From an uncultured bacterium (GTDB lineage: Bacteria; Bacillota; Clostridia; Christensenellales; QALW01), in assembly GCA_905214315.1 (NCBI GenBank), contig CAJMLN010000004.1, positions 1 through 64,000 on the forward strand: a DNA stretch of 64,000 nucleotides, given 5' to 3'. A model generated the notes under the pieces. It ran no database searches and was not told the DNA's origin. It was given only the letters and a program-made list of their open reading frames with translations. Positions 7,460-16,573 of the stretch are shown here, piece by piece. The translations under genes were made by a program, and so were the position numbers. Each line of letters begins with the position of its first letter. Position 1 is the first letter of the stretch.

Positions 7460-8623
7460 CTACTGAATCCAGCTTTTTCGGTTTGCCTCCAAAGAAATAT
7501 TGCTTTGGCCGTAAAGCACTAATTGCAGCTTTTGGGCGGCCAGGGGATAATCCACCTTCCAGTACCAGAGGTCGTCCGCCGTATTCCGGAAGCCCTTGGC
7601 ACACTTGCTGTCGGGGAGGGATAGCTGCTGAATGGAATAATCCAGCCAGCCGTTGGTCAGGGCGCTGGTGGCATAGCTGAGCATATCGGCAGAGGACAGC
7701 CCCGTGCGGATATAGGGAATCATGGTGTGAACCATGGAGAGCACAGCGGAAGTTCCACTGCTTTTTGCCTGCGCCAGCATTTGTTTAATGACCTTTTGCT
7801 GCCGGTCCACGCGCGCCTCGTCGCCGCCGATGTTTTCGCGGATACGCATATAGATCAGTGCCTCCTGGCCGCTTAGGGTGTTTTTGCCGGTGCTGAGGTG
7901 CTTGAAACCGCATTTGCTGCGCAGATACTGGCTCTCCTCCTGGGTAAGATCCATTTCTACTCCGCCCATCGCATCAATAACCTTGGGCAGCGAGGCAAAA
8001 TTTACAATGGCGTAGTTGTCAATAGTTACCTTGTAATAGCGCTCCAGCATTTCAATCTGCAGGGAAGGCCCGCCGTAGGCGTTGGCGTGGTGCAGCTTTT
8101 CAAAGGCGCCCTTGTTGTCGTGAACGATATAGCTGTATTGATCGCGCATGATTGAGGCCAGCGTGATGGTATGTGTGCTGTGGTTGAGGGAAAAGATGAC
8201 CATGGCGTCGGCGCGGGAGTTGCTTTTTAAATTTTCGTTGTCCATGCCGATGAGCAGAATATTGGTAACATTGTCGGAGCGGACGGGGGAACCGTTGTTC
8301 ATCCAGTTTTTGATGTTGGCCTGCAGGTCGTTGAGCTCTTGGGGATGAATGTCGTCTCCGCTGATGGCGGCGTCCGCGTCGCCGGAAATGGGCGGCAGTG
8401 TGGCAAGGTCGCCTATAGCCGAGCCGTCGCCCTCCACAATGCTCCCTCCCGAGCCGATATCTACGCCCTGGCTGGGGGTATATTTTCCATCGCTCATCCG
8501 GCCGAAGTACCAAGACCATGCCCCGAAGGCACAGCCCAGCACCAGCGTGGCAATCGCCAGCGCCACCGCAACAATCTGAAACATCAGGCTTACGTTATCC
8601 TTGGTCTGAAACAGCATATTCAA
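7460..8623 (-). CDS. LytR-CpsA-Psr (LCP) family envelope ligase
   Basis: The 387-residue protein begins with a short cytoplasmic tail and one membrane helix (about 14-38). An extracytoplasmic linker rich in Gly/Ser/Asp follows, then the LCP domain from about 110 to 310. Typical segments are TNILLIGMDNE, SRADAMVIFSLN, SIMRDQYSYI, KLHHANAYGG and LIYMRIRENIGGDEAR. They contain the conserved arginines and aspartates that hold polyprenyl-pyrophosphate-linked glycans. The family transfers teichoic acids or capsular glycans from the lipid carrier to peptidoglycan. The gene is alone and divergent from a ParA-like ATPase gene. The polymer it attaches cannot be told from the sequence. Confidence 0.9.
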   Translation of the reverse strand: MNMLFQTKDNVSLMFQIVAVALAIATLVLGCAFGAWSWYFGRMSDGKYTPSQGVDIGSGGSIVEGDGSAIGDLATLPPISGDADAAISGDDIHPQELNDLQANIKNWMNNGSPVRSDNVTNILLIGMDNENLKSNSRADAMVIFSLNHSTHTITLASIMRDQYSYIVHDNKGAFEKLHHANAYGGPSLQIEMLERYYKVTIDNYAIVNFASLPKVIDAMGGVEMDLTQEESQYLRSKCGFKHLSTGKNTLSGQEALIYMRIRENIGGDEARVDRQQKVIKQMLAQAKSSGTSAVLSMVHTMIPYIRTGLSSADMLSYATSALTNGWLDYSIQQLSLPDSKCAKGFRNTADDLWYWKVDYPLAAQKLQLVLYGQSNISLEANRKSWIQ

Positions 8624-8696
8624 AAAACCTCAATTCGGTATATCATATCGGTACACACGCCGTTTTTTTTGGCGTGTTGCATACAGCGTATTATAT

Positions 8697-8725
8697 ATTA
8701 TAACATATTTTAAAAAAACGAACAA
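8697..8725 (-). promoter_or_regulatory. Promoter of the LCP gene
   Basis: On the minus strand TTGTTC (8725-8720) and TATAAT (8702-8697) are 17 bases apart, about 75 bases before the start codon. Confidence 0.55.
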
Positions 8726-8782
8726 AAAAATTATAAAAAGAAAAAAACGGATTGAAAACGCCCGGGCGTATAAGAAATAACA

Positions 8783-8811
8783 TTGACGAAATAGGCGTTC
8801 TTTTATATACT
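8783..8811 (+). promoter_or_regulatory. Promoter of the ParA-like gene
   Basis: TTGACG (8783-8788) and TATACT (8806-8811) are 17 bases apart, a near-consensus SigA promoter. The ATG follows about 33 bases later after GTGGGGGAAGC. Confidence 0.75.
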
Positions 8812-8843
8812 TAATATAAAATAAAAAACGTGGGGGAAGCTTT

Positions 8844-9635
8844 ATGAAAAAGACCGTTACCATCTGCTTTGCCAACAACAAGGGCGGCTCGGGGAAATCC
8901 ACCACCTGCTCCAACGTGGGCTACAGCCTGGCGCAAAGCGGAAAAAAAGTGCTGCTGATCGACGGAGATATGCAGCTGAATCTTTCCCTCTCTCTTTTTG
9001 ACGAGGAAACCGTGCTGCAGATGGCGCAAAGCGAGAAAAATTTATATCATGCCGTTAAAAATCAGCTGCCGCTGGAAAATTTTATTGTAAAAACCCCGTA
9101 TGAAAATTTGGACCTGATTCTCTCCTCTACCCTGATGAGCGGGATAGAATACGAGCTTTTTACCAAATGGCAGAGGGAATTTATTTTAAAAAAATGCTTA
9201 GCGGGCGTGCGGGAGAGCGGAAAATATGACTATATCCTGATCGATGCGCCGCCCACCCTGGGCGGCTGGGTGATGAATCTGCTCTGCACGTCAGATTTTT
9301 TGCTGATTCCGGTGGAGGCCAGCCCCTGGGGGCTTTTCGGGCTGGCCAATATGTTTGAATTTTATTCCGTGGTGCGCCAGATGGCGCCGGAGCTGAAGAT
9401 TTTGGGCATTGCCGTGACCAAGGTGAACGAACGGAAGAATTATTTTAAGCAGACGCTTGCTGCCTTGCAGGAAATGGAGGATATGCCCGTGTTTTCCTCC
9501 TATATCCGGGTTGACAGCGCCATAGAATGGGCGCAGGACGCCAGCAAGCCGGTGGCGGCTTTCCGCAGAACCAGCAGAAGTGCGCAGGAATATGACGCTC
9601 TGGCGCGGGAGATCGATAAAGCAGTAAAGGAATAA
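8844..9635 (+). CDS. ParA/Soj-like P-loop ATPase, orphan
   Basis: The 263-residue protein is a deviant-Walker ATPase of the ParA/MinD group. NNKGGSGKST (about residues 10-19) is the signature loop, LLIDGDMQ is the A' segment, and YILIDAPPTLGG is Walker B. Such proteins position DNA, protein arrays or envelope machines by ATP-dependent patterning on nucleoid or membrane. There is no parB gene or visible parS-like repeat nearby, and the neighbours are envelope genes. A chromosome-partition role is therefore not supported by context. No C-terminal MinD-type amphipathic helix is obvious. It has its own promoter and ends at a shared terminator. Confidence 0.85.
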   Translation: MKKTVTICFANNKGGSGKSTTCSNVGYSLAQSGKKVLLIDGDMQLNLSLSLFDEETVLQMAQSEKNLYHAVKNQLPLENFIVKTPYENLDLILSSTLMSGIEYELFTKWQREFILKKCLAGVRESGKYDYILIDAPPTLGGWVMNLLCTSDFLLIPVEASPWGLFGLANMFEFYSVVRQMAPELKILGIAVTKVNERKNYFKQTLAALQEMEDMPVFSSYIRVDSAIEWAQDASKPVAAFRRTSRSAQEYDALAREIDKAVKE

Positions 9636-9667
9636 CGCTGTTCTTTCCATCCGGGAAGGAGAACTGT

Positions 9668-9698
9668 AAAAAAAGGAAAGCCCCGGCTTTCCTTTTTT
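9668..9698. terminator. Bidirectional terminator
   Basis: A long stem (A-run plus GGAAAGCC at 9669-9682 with GGCTTTCC plus T-run at 9685-9698) serves the convergent ParA-like and SPOR-like genes. It overlaps the stop codon of the latter. Confidence 0.85.
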
Positions 9699-10494
9699 AC
9701 TCTAGCGAGGTGTAGAAATTGATGTATTCGCCCACCAGGGAGGCCGAGGCGTGCTTGAGCTTCTGCGCAAAGGCGTCGTCGGAGCTTTCGGGCATCTCAT
9801 CAAGGGCTGTATTCACGCAGGTGAACATTTCTTCCAGTACGGTCACTACGCGGTTACCGCTCTCCAAAGCTTTCAGCTGCTCCAGCTGCTTGGCGGTATC
9901 ACTGCGGCAAAGCTGGATTTGGGTGCAGGCCTGCAGCCGGGTTACATCGCCCTTATCGGCCTCCACACACAGATCCACCATTTCCTTGACCGTGGCGCGT
10001 AGAGAAGAAAAGGCCTGGGCGATCAGCTCGGCCTGCGCTTTGGTGCCGGTGATCTTTACCGAAAGCTCGTCGCCTTTTAAGGGGAAGACCGATACCTGCT
10101 CAAAGGAAGAGGAGAGCTTTTCCCTTACGCTTTCGGCCCATTCTTTATCGGTGTAGCAGGAGGCCAGCACCGTAAAGCCCTCGGCCGTCTCCAGCACATA
10201 GCCCGCACCGCCGCCGTCCTTCATTTTCTTTGCGGTTTCCTCTGCTGCTGCAGCGTCCTCAAACTGCCCCGCGCCCACGCCGTAGATTTCCAGTGCCTCG
10301 ATTTTTACGGTATTGGTTATCATGCGGTCGTCTTTGGCTACGCTCAGGTTCATGACCGGCTGTATGACTTTTTCGGCAATGAATTTGCCGATGGAATTTA
10401 CGCTGAATACGATAACGGCGAATACCGCGATAATCAGCAGCGCCGTCAGATTCTTTTTCATTTCTCTCTTTTTCATGCGTTGGGATGTTCCCAT
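9697..10494 (-). CDS. Membrane-anchored protein with SPOR-like domain
   Basis: The 265-residue protein has a basic N-terminus, one membrane helix (about 15-40, LLIIAVFAVIVFSV) and an extracytoplasmic part. Residues about 65-125 (YGVGAGQF, then an alternating helix and FTVLASCYTDKEWAESV) resemble a SPOR repeat, the domain that binds denuded septal peptidoglycan. The rest (about 130-265) is helical with no recognised domain. I set the start at ATG 10494, because GAGGTGAT just upstream is a clear ribosome-binding site that overlaps an alternative GTG at 10503. The SPOR call rests on pattern alone. A role in division or sporulation is inferred. Confidence 0.7.
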   Translation of the reverse strand: MGTSQRMKKREMKKNLTALLIIAVFAVIVFSVNSIGKFIAEKVIQPVMNLSVAKDDRMITNTVKIEALEIYGVGAGQFEDAAAAEETAKKMKDGGGAGYVLETAEGFTVLASCYTDKEWAESVREKLSSSFEQVSVFPLKGDELSVKITGTKAQAELIAQAFSSLRATVKEMVDLCVEADKGDVTRLQACTQIQLCRSDTAKQLEQLKALESGNRVVTVLEEMFTCVNTALDEMPESSDDAFAQKLKHASASLVGEYINFYTSLE

Positions 10495-10503
10495 TTTTAT
10501 CAC

Positions 10504-10689
10504 CTCAATGGATAGTATGCGGGGGAATTTGGATTTATACGCCTTGTCCGCACAGAAAAAATATTTTATTTAGCGTTATATTTTGTGGCACAGAAGCGTA
10601 GAACGTATTGTGGCGGGCGCTGCCGGAAGAGCCTTTGCCGGCTTGTACGGAGGCTTCTTTCTTTTTACGGGGGAACATGGCTTTTTTGC
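10504..10689. other. Intergenic stretch between divergent genes
   Basis: No gene or clear RNA is seen between the SPOR-like gene and the typA promoter. The short open frames here lack family features. Confidence 0.5.
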
Positions 10690-10718
10690 TTGTCAATCCC
10701 TTCAGGGTATGCTACAAT
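10690..10718 (+). promoter_or_regulatory. Promoter of typA
   Basis: TTGTCA (10690-10695) and TACAAT (10713-10718) are 17 bases apart. The predicted leader is about 130 bases, AT-rich, with a small CATAAAA/TTTTATG hairpin and no recognised riboswitch. Confidence 0.7.
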
Positions 10719-10857
10719 ATATCTATATATTTTTTGAAGGCTTTGCCATAAAACATTGCATTTTATGTAATGTTAAGTTTTTGTTCTCAAAAATATACTG
10801 CTTATACGCTGCTTTTTGCAGCGGGCATTGAAAAATACTGCAAAAGAGGTACTTGTT

Positions 10858-12690
10858 TTGAAGCGAGAGGATATCAGAAACATCGCGATTATTGCGCACG
10901 TAGATCATGGAAAGACCACTCTGGTGGATGAAATGCTCAAGCAGAGCGGCATTTTCAGGGAAAACCAGCAGCTGCAGGAGCGCATGATGGATTCCGGGGA
11001 TATTGAGCGTGAACGGGGAATTACCATCTTATCCAAAAATACGTCGATTCGCTATAAGGATACAAAAATCAACGTGGTGGATACCCCCGGCCATGCCGAT
11101 TTCGGCGGCGAGGTGGAACGCGTGCTGAAGATGACCAGCGGCGTTTTGCTGCTGGTGGATTCCTTTGAGGGCCCGATGCCGCAGACGCGTTTCGTGCTTT
11201 CCAAGGCGCTGGAGCTGGGGCTGCGCGTGATCGTGGTTATCAACAAGATGGATCGCCCCGACGCCCGCCCCGACGGCGTTGCCGACGAGGTGCTGGATTT
11301 GTTTATTGAGCTGGGCGCGGATGATTCCCAGCTGGACTGCCCCTTTATCTATGCCTCGGGCCGCGAGGGAACCGCATCGCTGGATCCGGCGCAGCCCGGC
11401 ACGGACATGACGCCGCTGCTGGATGCAATTTTGGAGTACGTTCCCTGCCCGGAGGGGGATCCGGCGCAGCCGGCACAGATGCTGATTTCTACAATCGACT
11501 ATAACGAATACGTAGGTCGCATCGGCATCGGTAAAATCGAGCGCGGCACCTTAAAGACCGGTGACATGGTTTCCCTTTGCACCTTCGGCAGCGAGGACGT
11601 GCGCAGCAATGTGCGCGTGACCAGCCTTTCGGTGTTTGAGGGCCTTAAACGCGTTAACGTGGAGGAGGCTTCTGCGGGGGAGATTGTAGCCGTAAGCGGC
11701 GTTGCCGATATCAACATCGGCGATACCCTCTGCCGGCCTGACGCCGTAGAGCCGCTGCCCTTTGTAAAGATTACCGAGCCTACCGTCAGCATGACGTTCT
11801 CGGTCAACGATTCGCCCTTTGCCGGCAAGGAGGGGAAATTCCTTACCAGCCGTCATCTGCGTGCCCGGTTGTACCGGGAGATTGAAACCGATGTCTCCCT
11901 GCGCGTGGAGGACACCGATTCGGCCGACAGCTTCAAGGTTTCCGGCCGGGGGGAGCTGCATCTTTCCATTTTAATTGAAAATATGCGCCGCCAGGGCTAT
12001 GAGCTGCAGGTCAGTAAACCTGAAGTGCTGCTGAAAACGATTGACGGCAGGCTCTGCGAGCCAATGGAGCGCGTGATTATTGATGTTCCCGACGCCTATT
12101 CCGGCACGGTGATCCAACACATGGGTACCAACCACGGGGAAATGGTCAATATGTTTTCCTTAAGTGCTACAATGCGCCGGATGGAATTTCTTGTGCCGGC
12201 GCGGGGACTATTCGGCTACCGGAGCACGTTTCTGACCGATACCCACGGCGAGGGCGTAATGAACTCGGTGTTTGACGGCTACGCCCCCTATAAGGGCGAG
12301 ATGCCCGGCAGAAAGAACGGCTCCTTAATCGCCTTTGAAACGGGCGAATCCATTACCTACGGCCTGTTTAACGCCCAGGAGCGCGGAACGCTGTTTATCG
12401 GCCCCGGAGAGCAGGTTTACAGCGGCATGATCGTGGGCGAAAGCTCCCGGCCGGAGGATATTGAGGTCAATGTGTGCAAGCGCAAGAACATGACCAACTC
12501 CCGCTCTGCCGGGTCGGACGACGCGCTGCATCTGATTCCGCCTAAGCGCATGAGCCTGGAGCAGGCGCTGGAATATTTAGGCGAGGATGAACTGGCCGAG
12601 GTAACGCCGGCCAATATACGCATACGGAAAAAAATATTGGATCCTACCGCCCGATACCGTGCCGCAAAGATGGCAAACCGTCAAAATTGA
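10858..12690 (+). CDS. typA: Ribosome-associated GTPase TypA/BipA
   Basis: This translational GTPase of the EF-G superfamily binds the ribosome and helps subunit assembly and stress adaptation. The product is 610 residues, the usual length. [10 protein letters not shown] (G1), RGITI (G2), [12 protein letters not shown] (G3) and [11 protein letters not shown] (G4) form the GTPase domain (1-200). Domains II, III and V and the BipA-specific C-terminal domain follow, with [23 protein letters not shown] split across its conserved core. The start is TTG 10858, seven bases after AAAGAGGT, giving the typical start [11 protein letters not shown]. It probably heads a transcript that runs into the AI-2E family gene 15 bases downstream. 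Confidence 0.95.
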   Translation: MKREDIRNIAIIAHVDHGKTTLVDEMLKQSGIFRENQQLQERMMDSGDIERERGITILSKNTSIRYKDTKINVVDTPGHADFGGEVERVLKMTSGVLLLVDSFEGPMPQTRFVLSKALELGLRVIVVINKMDRPDARPDGVADEVLDLFIELGADDSQLDCPFIYASGREGTASLDPAQPGTDMTPLLDAILEYVPCPEGDPAQPAQMLISTIDYNEYVGRIGIGKIERGTLKTGDMVSLCTFGSEDVRSNVRVTSLSVFEGLKRVNVEEASAGEIVAVSGVADINIGDTLCRPDAVEPLPFVKITEPTVSMTFSVNDSPFAGKEGKFLTSRHLRARLYREIETDVSLRVEDTDSADSFKVSGRGELHLSILIENMRRQGYELQVSKPEVLLKTIDGRLCEPMERVIIDVPDAYSGTVIQHMGTNHGEMVNMFSLSATMRRMEFLVPARGLFGYRSTFLTDTHGEGVMNSVFDGYAPYKGEMPGRKNGSLIAFETGESITYGLFNAQERGTLFIGPGEQVYSGMIVGESSRPEDIEVNVCKRKNMTNSRSAGSDDALHLIPPKRMSLEQALEYLGEDELAEVTPANIRIRKKILDPTARYRAAKMANRQN

Positions 12691-12705
12691 CAGGAGGAGC
12701 TTTGA

Positions 12706-13899
12706 TTGAAGAGCGAAAAACGTTTCTGGGCGATTGTGGCCCTGGTATTTGTGGCTATTCTGGTTTGGCAAATTATTGCCGGCATCATGCCGGCACTGCA
12801 GAGGGGCGCCGCCGCACTCACGCCGTTTCTGATCGCTTTTGCCACGGCGTATCTACTGCGGCATCCGGTAATATGGCTGGAAAAATTTCTGGTGCTTATC
12901 AGCAAAAAGAAACTGCATAAATGGCAGCATCCGGTGGCCTGTATTGCCGTGCTCATTCTGTTTTTAGGGCTGGCGGGGCTGCTGGTGGCCGTTATTGTGC
13001 CCAATGTAATCAATAACCTGACGGATCTGGTGGTCCGCCTGCCGGAATATATCAATACCTTTGCACAATTTGTCAACGCGCAGATTCAGGCGCTTTCGGA
13101 GTGGTTGGATATCGACGTGAACGGCTACGTGATTTCAGTGCTGGAATCGGCAGCGGAAAAGGCCAAGGATTCGGCCGAGGCGTTCGCGGGCGCGTCGCAG
13201 CTGTTTTCGGCTGCAACGGGAGTGCTTTCCTCTACGATGAGCTTTCTGTTTGACGCGGTGGTTTATATTATCGCTACCTTCTGCCTGCTGTATGACTACA
13301 ATAAGATTAAACGCTCCGTCAAGCGGCTGCTGCGTGTGTTTGTGCGGGATGAACGGCGTTATGCCTCCGTGTGCGCTGTGTGTCGTGACAGCGATGTGAT
13401 TATAGAAAAATATATTGTGGTAAGGCTTTCTACCTCATTGGGCCTGGGAATCGTAAGCTATATCGGCTTTTTAATCCTGGGGCTGCCGTATGCGATTCTT
13501 CTGGCCACGGTTGTAAGCATTACCAATTTAGTACCTTATATTGGCCCGATTGTGGGCGCCGTGCCGCCGATTTTAATTGCATTGACGGCCGGCAATGTGC
13601 AGCTGGCCTTATGGACGGCCGTGTTTATTATCATCTGCCAGCAGATCGAGGGAAATATTTTAACGCCGCTGCTCACCGGCGACGCGCTGCAGGTCAGCCC
13701 GCTGCTGCTGCTTGTGGGCATTGCGGTATTCGGCGCCATGATGGGCATCCCCGGTATGATTTTGGGTGCGCCGATCGTAGCGATTTTAGCCGGGATTGCC
13801 CGTAAAGCGATGCGTGCGGCGGAGCAAAGCGTAGGCACTGCAGAGGAAAAAGAAGCGGAAAACAAAAATGCGGAGGGAAAAGACGATGCAGTTAAGTAA
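12706..13899 (+). CDS. AI-2E family (PerM/TqsA-like) transporter
   Basis: This is a polytopic membrane protein of 397 residues. It has two N-terminal helices (about 8-50), a helix at 75-100, a soluble amphipathic region (about 105-200) and a cluster of four or five helices (200-370) with ISLGLGIVSY-like and TNLVPYIGPIVGAVPP segments. The latter is the family signature. Members export small molecules or act as Na+/H+ antiporters; the autoinducer name is historical. Start TTG 12706 follows GGAGGAG by seven bases. The charged C-terminal tail overlaps the start of the aminotransferase gene. The substrate is unknown. Confidence 0.88.
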   Translation: MKSEKRFWAIVALVFVAILVWQIIAGIMPALQRGAAALTPFLIAFATAYLLRHPVIWLEKFLVLISKKKLHKWQHPVACIAVLILFLGLAGLLVAVIVPNVINNLTDLVVRLPEYINTFAQFVNAQIQALSEWLDIDVNGYVISVLESAAEKAKDSAEAFAGASQLFSAATGVLSSTMSFLFDAVVYIIATFCLLYDYNKIKRSVKRLLRVFVRDERRYASVCAVCRDSDVIIEKYIVVRLSTSLGLGIVSYIGFLILGLPYAILLATVVSITNLVPYIGPIVGAVPPILIALTAGNVQLALWTAVFIIICQQIEGNILTPLLTGDALQVSPLLLLVGIAVFGAMMGIPGMILGAPIVAILAGIARKAMRAAEQSVGTAEEKEAENKNAEGKDDAVK

Positions 13900-15076
13900 A
13901 AAGTGCGAAGGAATTCAAAGCTCGGTGACGCTGGCGATTGACGCCAAGGCCAAGGCCATGCGTGCCGAGGGAAAGGACGTTATAAGCTTCGGCGCGGGCG
14001 AGCCTGATTTTGCTACGCCCGCCTACATAGTTGACGCAGCCATTGCCGCCCTGAAGGACGGGCAGACCAAATATACCGCCGCCGCCGGAATGCCGCAGCT
14101 GCGGCAGGCCATCTGCACGCTGACGAAAAAAAATATCGGCGTGGAGTATACCTTTGATCAGGTGGTGGTCAGCAACGGCGCCAAGCAGGCGCTGTTCAAC
14201 GCCCTGCAGGCCGTGTGCAATCCGGGGGACGAGGTGCTTCTGTTTGCGCCCTACTGGGTCAGCTATCCGGAGCTGATTAAAATGGCCGGCGCTTCTCCCG
14301 TGTTTGTGCCCACGGTTGAGGAAGAGGGCTTTGCCATTGATTTTGCCGCCTTGACCGCCGCCGTGACGGAAAAGACAAAGGCGATTATCTTAAACAGTCC
14401 CTCCAATCCCTCCGGTGCGGTGCTTTCGGAAAAGGACGTGCGCGCGATTGCCGCCCTGGCGGTGGAGAAGGACTTCATCATTATCTCCGACGAGATCTAT
14501 GACGCGCTGGTTTATGACGGTGCAAAGCACTTTTCTCCCGCAATGATTCCCGAGGCAAGGGAGAGGGTCATTCTTGTCAACGGCATGTCCAAGGCCTACG
14601 CGATGACCGGCTGGCGCATGGGGTATTCCATCAGCAATGCAAAGATTGCCAAAATGATCGGCAGCTACCAGAGTCACGCCACCGGCAATCCCAATACCGT
14701 GGCGCAGTATTCCACCCTTGCAGCCATTACCAGTGAGAATCCGGAATTCAGCGCTATGCTCGAGGAATTTTGTCGCCGCAGAAATTATATGGTGGAGGCG
14801 GTCAATGCGATTCCCGGTCTTCATGCGCAGATGCCCAAGGGCGCGTTTTATGTCATGGTTTGCATCAAGGACGTGATCGGCAAAGCATATAACGGAAAAA
14901 AAATTATGGGGTCCATGGATTTTGCCGAGGCCTTGCTGGACGCGCAGATGACGGCCGTTGTGCCGGGGCTGCCCTTCGGCGCCGACGGCTATATTCGCCT
15001 TTCCTATGCCACGAGCATGGAGACGATCCAAAAAGGCCTGCAAAGAATTTGTGAATTTGTGAAAGGATTAAAGTGA
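13886..15076 (+). CDS. aspC: Aspartate-type class I aminotransferase
   Basis: This PLP enzyme of 396 residues (aminotransferase subgroup Ib) transfers amino groups between aspartate (or aromatic amino acids) and 2-oxoglutarate. ISFGAGEPDFATP near the N-terminus, NSPSNPSGAV, IISDEIYDALVY and NGMSKAYAMTGWRMGY with the PLP lysine are diagnostic. Start ATG 13886 follows GGAGGG. Its start overlaps the end of the AI-2E family gene, and its stop overlaps the next start (GTGATG). Cotranscription with a citrate/isopropylmalate-synthase relative fits a role in aspartate or glutamate supply. Confidence 0.92.
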   Translation: MQLSKKCEGIQSSVTLAIDAKAKAMRAEGKDVISFGAGEPDFATPAYIVDAAIAALKDGQTKYTAAAGMPQLRQAICTLTKKNIGVEYTFDQVVVSNGAKQALFNALQAVCNPGDEVLLFAPYWVSYPELIKMAGASPVFVPTVEEEGFAIDFAALTAAVTEKTKAIILNSPSNPSGAVLSEKDVRAIAALAVEKDFIIISDEIYDALVYDGAKHFSPAMIPEARERVILVNGMSKAYAMTGWRMGYSISNAKIAKMIGSYQSHATGNPNTVAQYSTLAAITSENPEFSAMLEEFCRRRNYMVEAVNAIPGLHAQMPKGAFYVMVCIKDVIGKAYNGKKIMGSMDFAEALLDAQMTAVVPGLPFGADGYIRLSYATSMETIQKGLQRICEFVKGLK

Positions 15077-16488
15077 TGTTAAAGTTAGATAAGCATACCA
15101 ACCATTTAACCGAAAATATTTATCACTATACGCTGCAGGATGTGGCCGAGCCCGAGCTGTACCGCGCCCTGTATGATTATAAATCCATTCCCAAGGTAGC
15201 TTTTAACGAGCGCCATGTGCCGATGATTACCCCGAGCGAGCTGTGGATTACCGATACTACCTTCCGCGACGGCCAGCAGTCGACCTCGCCCTTTACGGCC
15301 GGGCAGATTGTGGAGATTTATAAAATGCTCAGCCGCCTCAGCGGCGAGAACGGCATCGTCCGGCAGAGCGAGTTTTTCCTCTACAGCGAAAAGGACCGCG
15401 CCGCCGTGGAAAAGTGCCAGGATTTGGGGCTGCGCTTTCCTGAGATAACCAGCTGGATTCGCGCCAATCCCAAGGATTTTGAGCTGGTAAAGGCCATGGG
15501 GGTAAAGGAAACGGGTATTTTGGTCAGCTGTTCGGACTATCACATCTTTAAAAAAATGAATCTGACCCGCTCTCAGGCGCTGGAGAAATATCTTTCCATC
15601 GTCAAGGCGGCCCTGGAGCAGGGCATTGTTCCGCGGTGCCATTTTGAGGATATCACGCGCGCGGATTTTTACGGCTTTGTGGTGCCCTTTGCCACGGAGC
15701 TGATGAAGCTGAGCCAGGAGAGCGGCATTCCCATCAAAATTCGTGCCTGCGATACAATGGGCTTCGGCGTGTCCTATCCCGGTGCGTCGATTCCCCGCAG
15801 CGTGCAGGGTATTATCTACGGCCTGAACCACTATGCCGGCGTGCCCAGCGCCCAGCTGGAATGGCACGGGCATAATGATTTTTATAAGGTGGTCAGCAAC
15901 GCGGCTACGGCCTGGCTTTACGGCTGCAGCAGCGTAAACTGCTCGCTTCTGGGCATCGGCGAGCGCACGGGCAACTGCCCGTTGGAGGCCATGGCGATTG
16001 AGTACGCCTCGCTGCGTGGCACGACCGACGGCATGGATCTTTCGGTGATTACCGAGATTGCGCAGTTCTTTGAAAATGAGCTGGGCTATGAAATTCCGGC
16101 CAACACGCCGTTTGTAGGCCGCAATTTCAATGCTACGCGGGCGGGCATCCACGCCGACGGAATGCTCAAGGACGAGGAGATTTACAATATCTTTGATACC
16201 AAGGCGATTCTGAACCGCCCGGCCATGGTCATTGTGGACGCGCATTCGGGCTTGGCGGGCCTTGCCTACTGGATGAACGGATACTATCATTTGAGCGGCG
16301 ATATCGCCGTGGATAAGCGCGATGACATTGTGGTAAAGATGAAGGAGCTGGTGGATAAAGAATATGCCGCCGGACGCAATACCGCCATGGGCGACGTGGA
16401 GCTGGACGGCATGCTCAAGGCGCTGGATAAGGATATTCACGCCGCATTTGAGCACCATTATTTAGCGGCAAAATTATTGAAAAAATAG
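15076..16488 (+). CDS. HMGL-like condensing enzyme: candidate Re-citrate synthase, or homocitrate/isopropylmalate synthase relative
   Basis: The 470-residue TIM-barrel enzyme belongs to the family that condenses acetyl-CoA with 2-oxo acids. ITDTTFRDGQQ (about residue 60) supplies the catalytic Arg and metal-binding Asp. EWHGHNDF gives the HxH metal ligands, and IGERTGNCPLEAMA is the glycine-rich family motif. A LeuA-type regulatory dimer domain of usual length is not obvious, and no leu or nif genes are near. Clostridia that lack normal citrate synthase use Re-citrate synthase from this family to make glutamate. The upstream aminotransferase fits that role, but substrate choice cannot be read from the sequence. 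GTG 15073 is an alternative start. Confidence 0.75.
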   Translation: MLKLDKHTNHLTENIYHYTLQDVAEPELYRALYDYKSIPKVAFNERHVPMITPSELWITDTTFRDGQQSTSPFTAGQIVEIYKMLSRLSGENGIVRQSEFFLYSEKDRAAVEKCQDLGLRFPEITSWIRANPKDFELVKAMGVKETGILVSCSDYHIFKKMNLTRSQALEKYLSIVKAALEQGIVPRCHFEDITRADFYGFVVPFATELMKLSQESGIPIKIRACDTMGFGVSYPGASIPRSVQGIIYGLNHYAGVPSAQLEWHGHNDFYKVVSNAATAWLYGCSSVNCSLLGIGERTGNCPLEAMAIEYASLRGTTDGMDLSVITEIAQFFENELGYEIPANTPFVGRNFNATRAGIHADGMLKDEEIYNIFDTKAILNRPAMVIVDAHSGLAGLAYWMNGYYHLSGDIAVDKRDDIVVKMKELVDKEYAAGRNTAMGDVELDGMLKALDKDIHAAFEHHYLAAKLLKK

Positions 16489-16515
16489 TTTTTGATAATT
16501 TTTATCAAAAATCTA

Positions 16516-16544
16516 TGGAAATTTCACTGGGAATGGTTTATAAT
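16516..16544 (+). promoter_or_regulatory. Probable promoter of the P-loop/thrC/trpS group
   Basis: TATAAT (16539-16544) has a weak -35 TGGAAA (16516-16521) at 17 bases. It is preceded by a wholly A-T hairpin (16489-16511) without a U-tract, which may weakly attenuate upstream transcription. Confidence 0.5.
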
Positions 16545-16573
16545 ACAGGTATAAACTTGAAGGAGGTTTTTCT

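Noticed and set aside
7275..7604. A 109-codon leftward open frame overlapping the LCP gene end
   Set aside because: It overlaps the LCP gene in a different frame on the same strand and has no start signal.
8844..9635. A plasmid or chromosome partition (parABS) locus
   Set aside because: No parB gene and no repeated parS-like sites are seen near the ParA-like gene.
15106..16458. A 450-codon open frame on the minus strand
   Set aside because: It lies exactly opposite the condensing-enzyme gene, whose motifs are clear. The antisense frame has no family features and is a by-product of codon bias.
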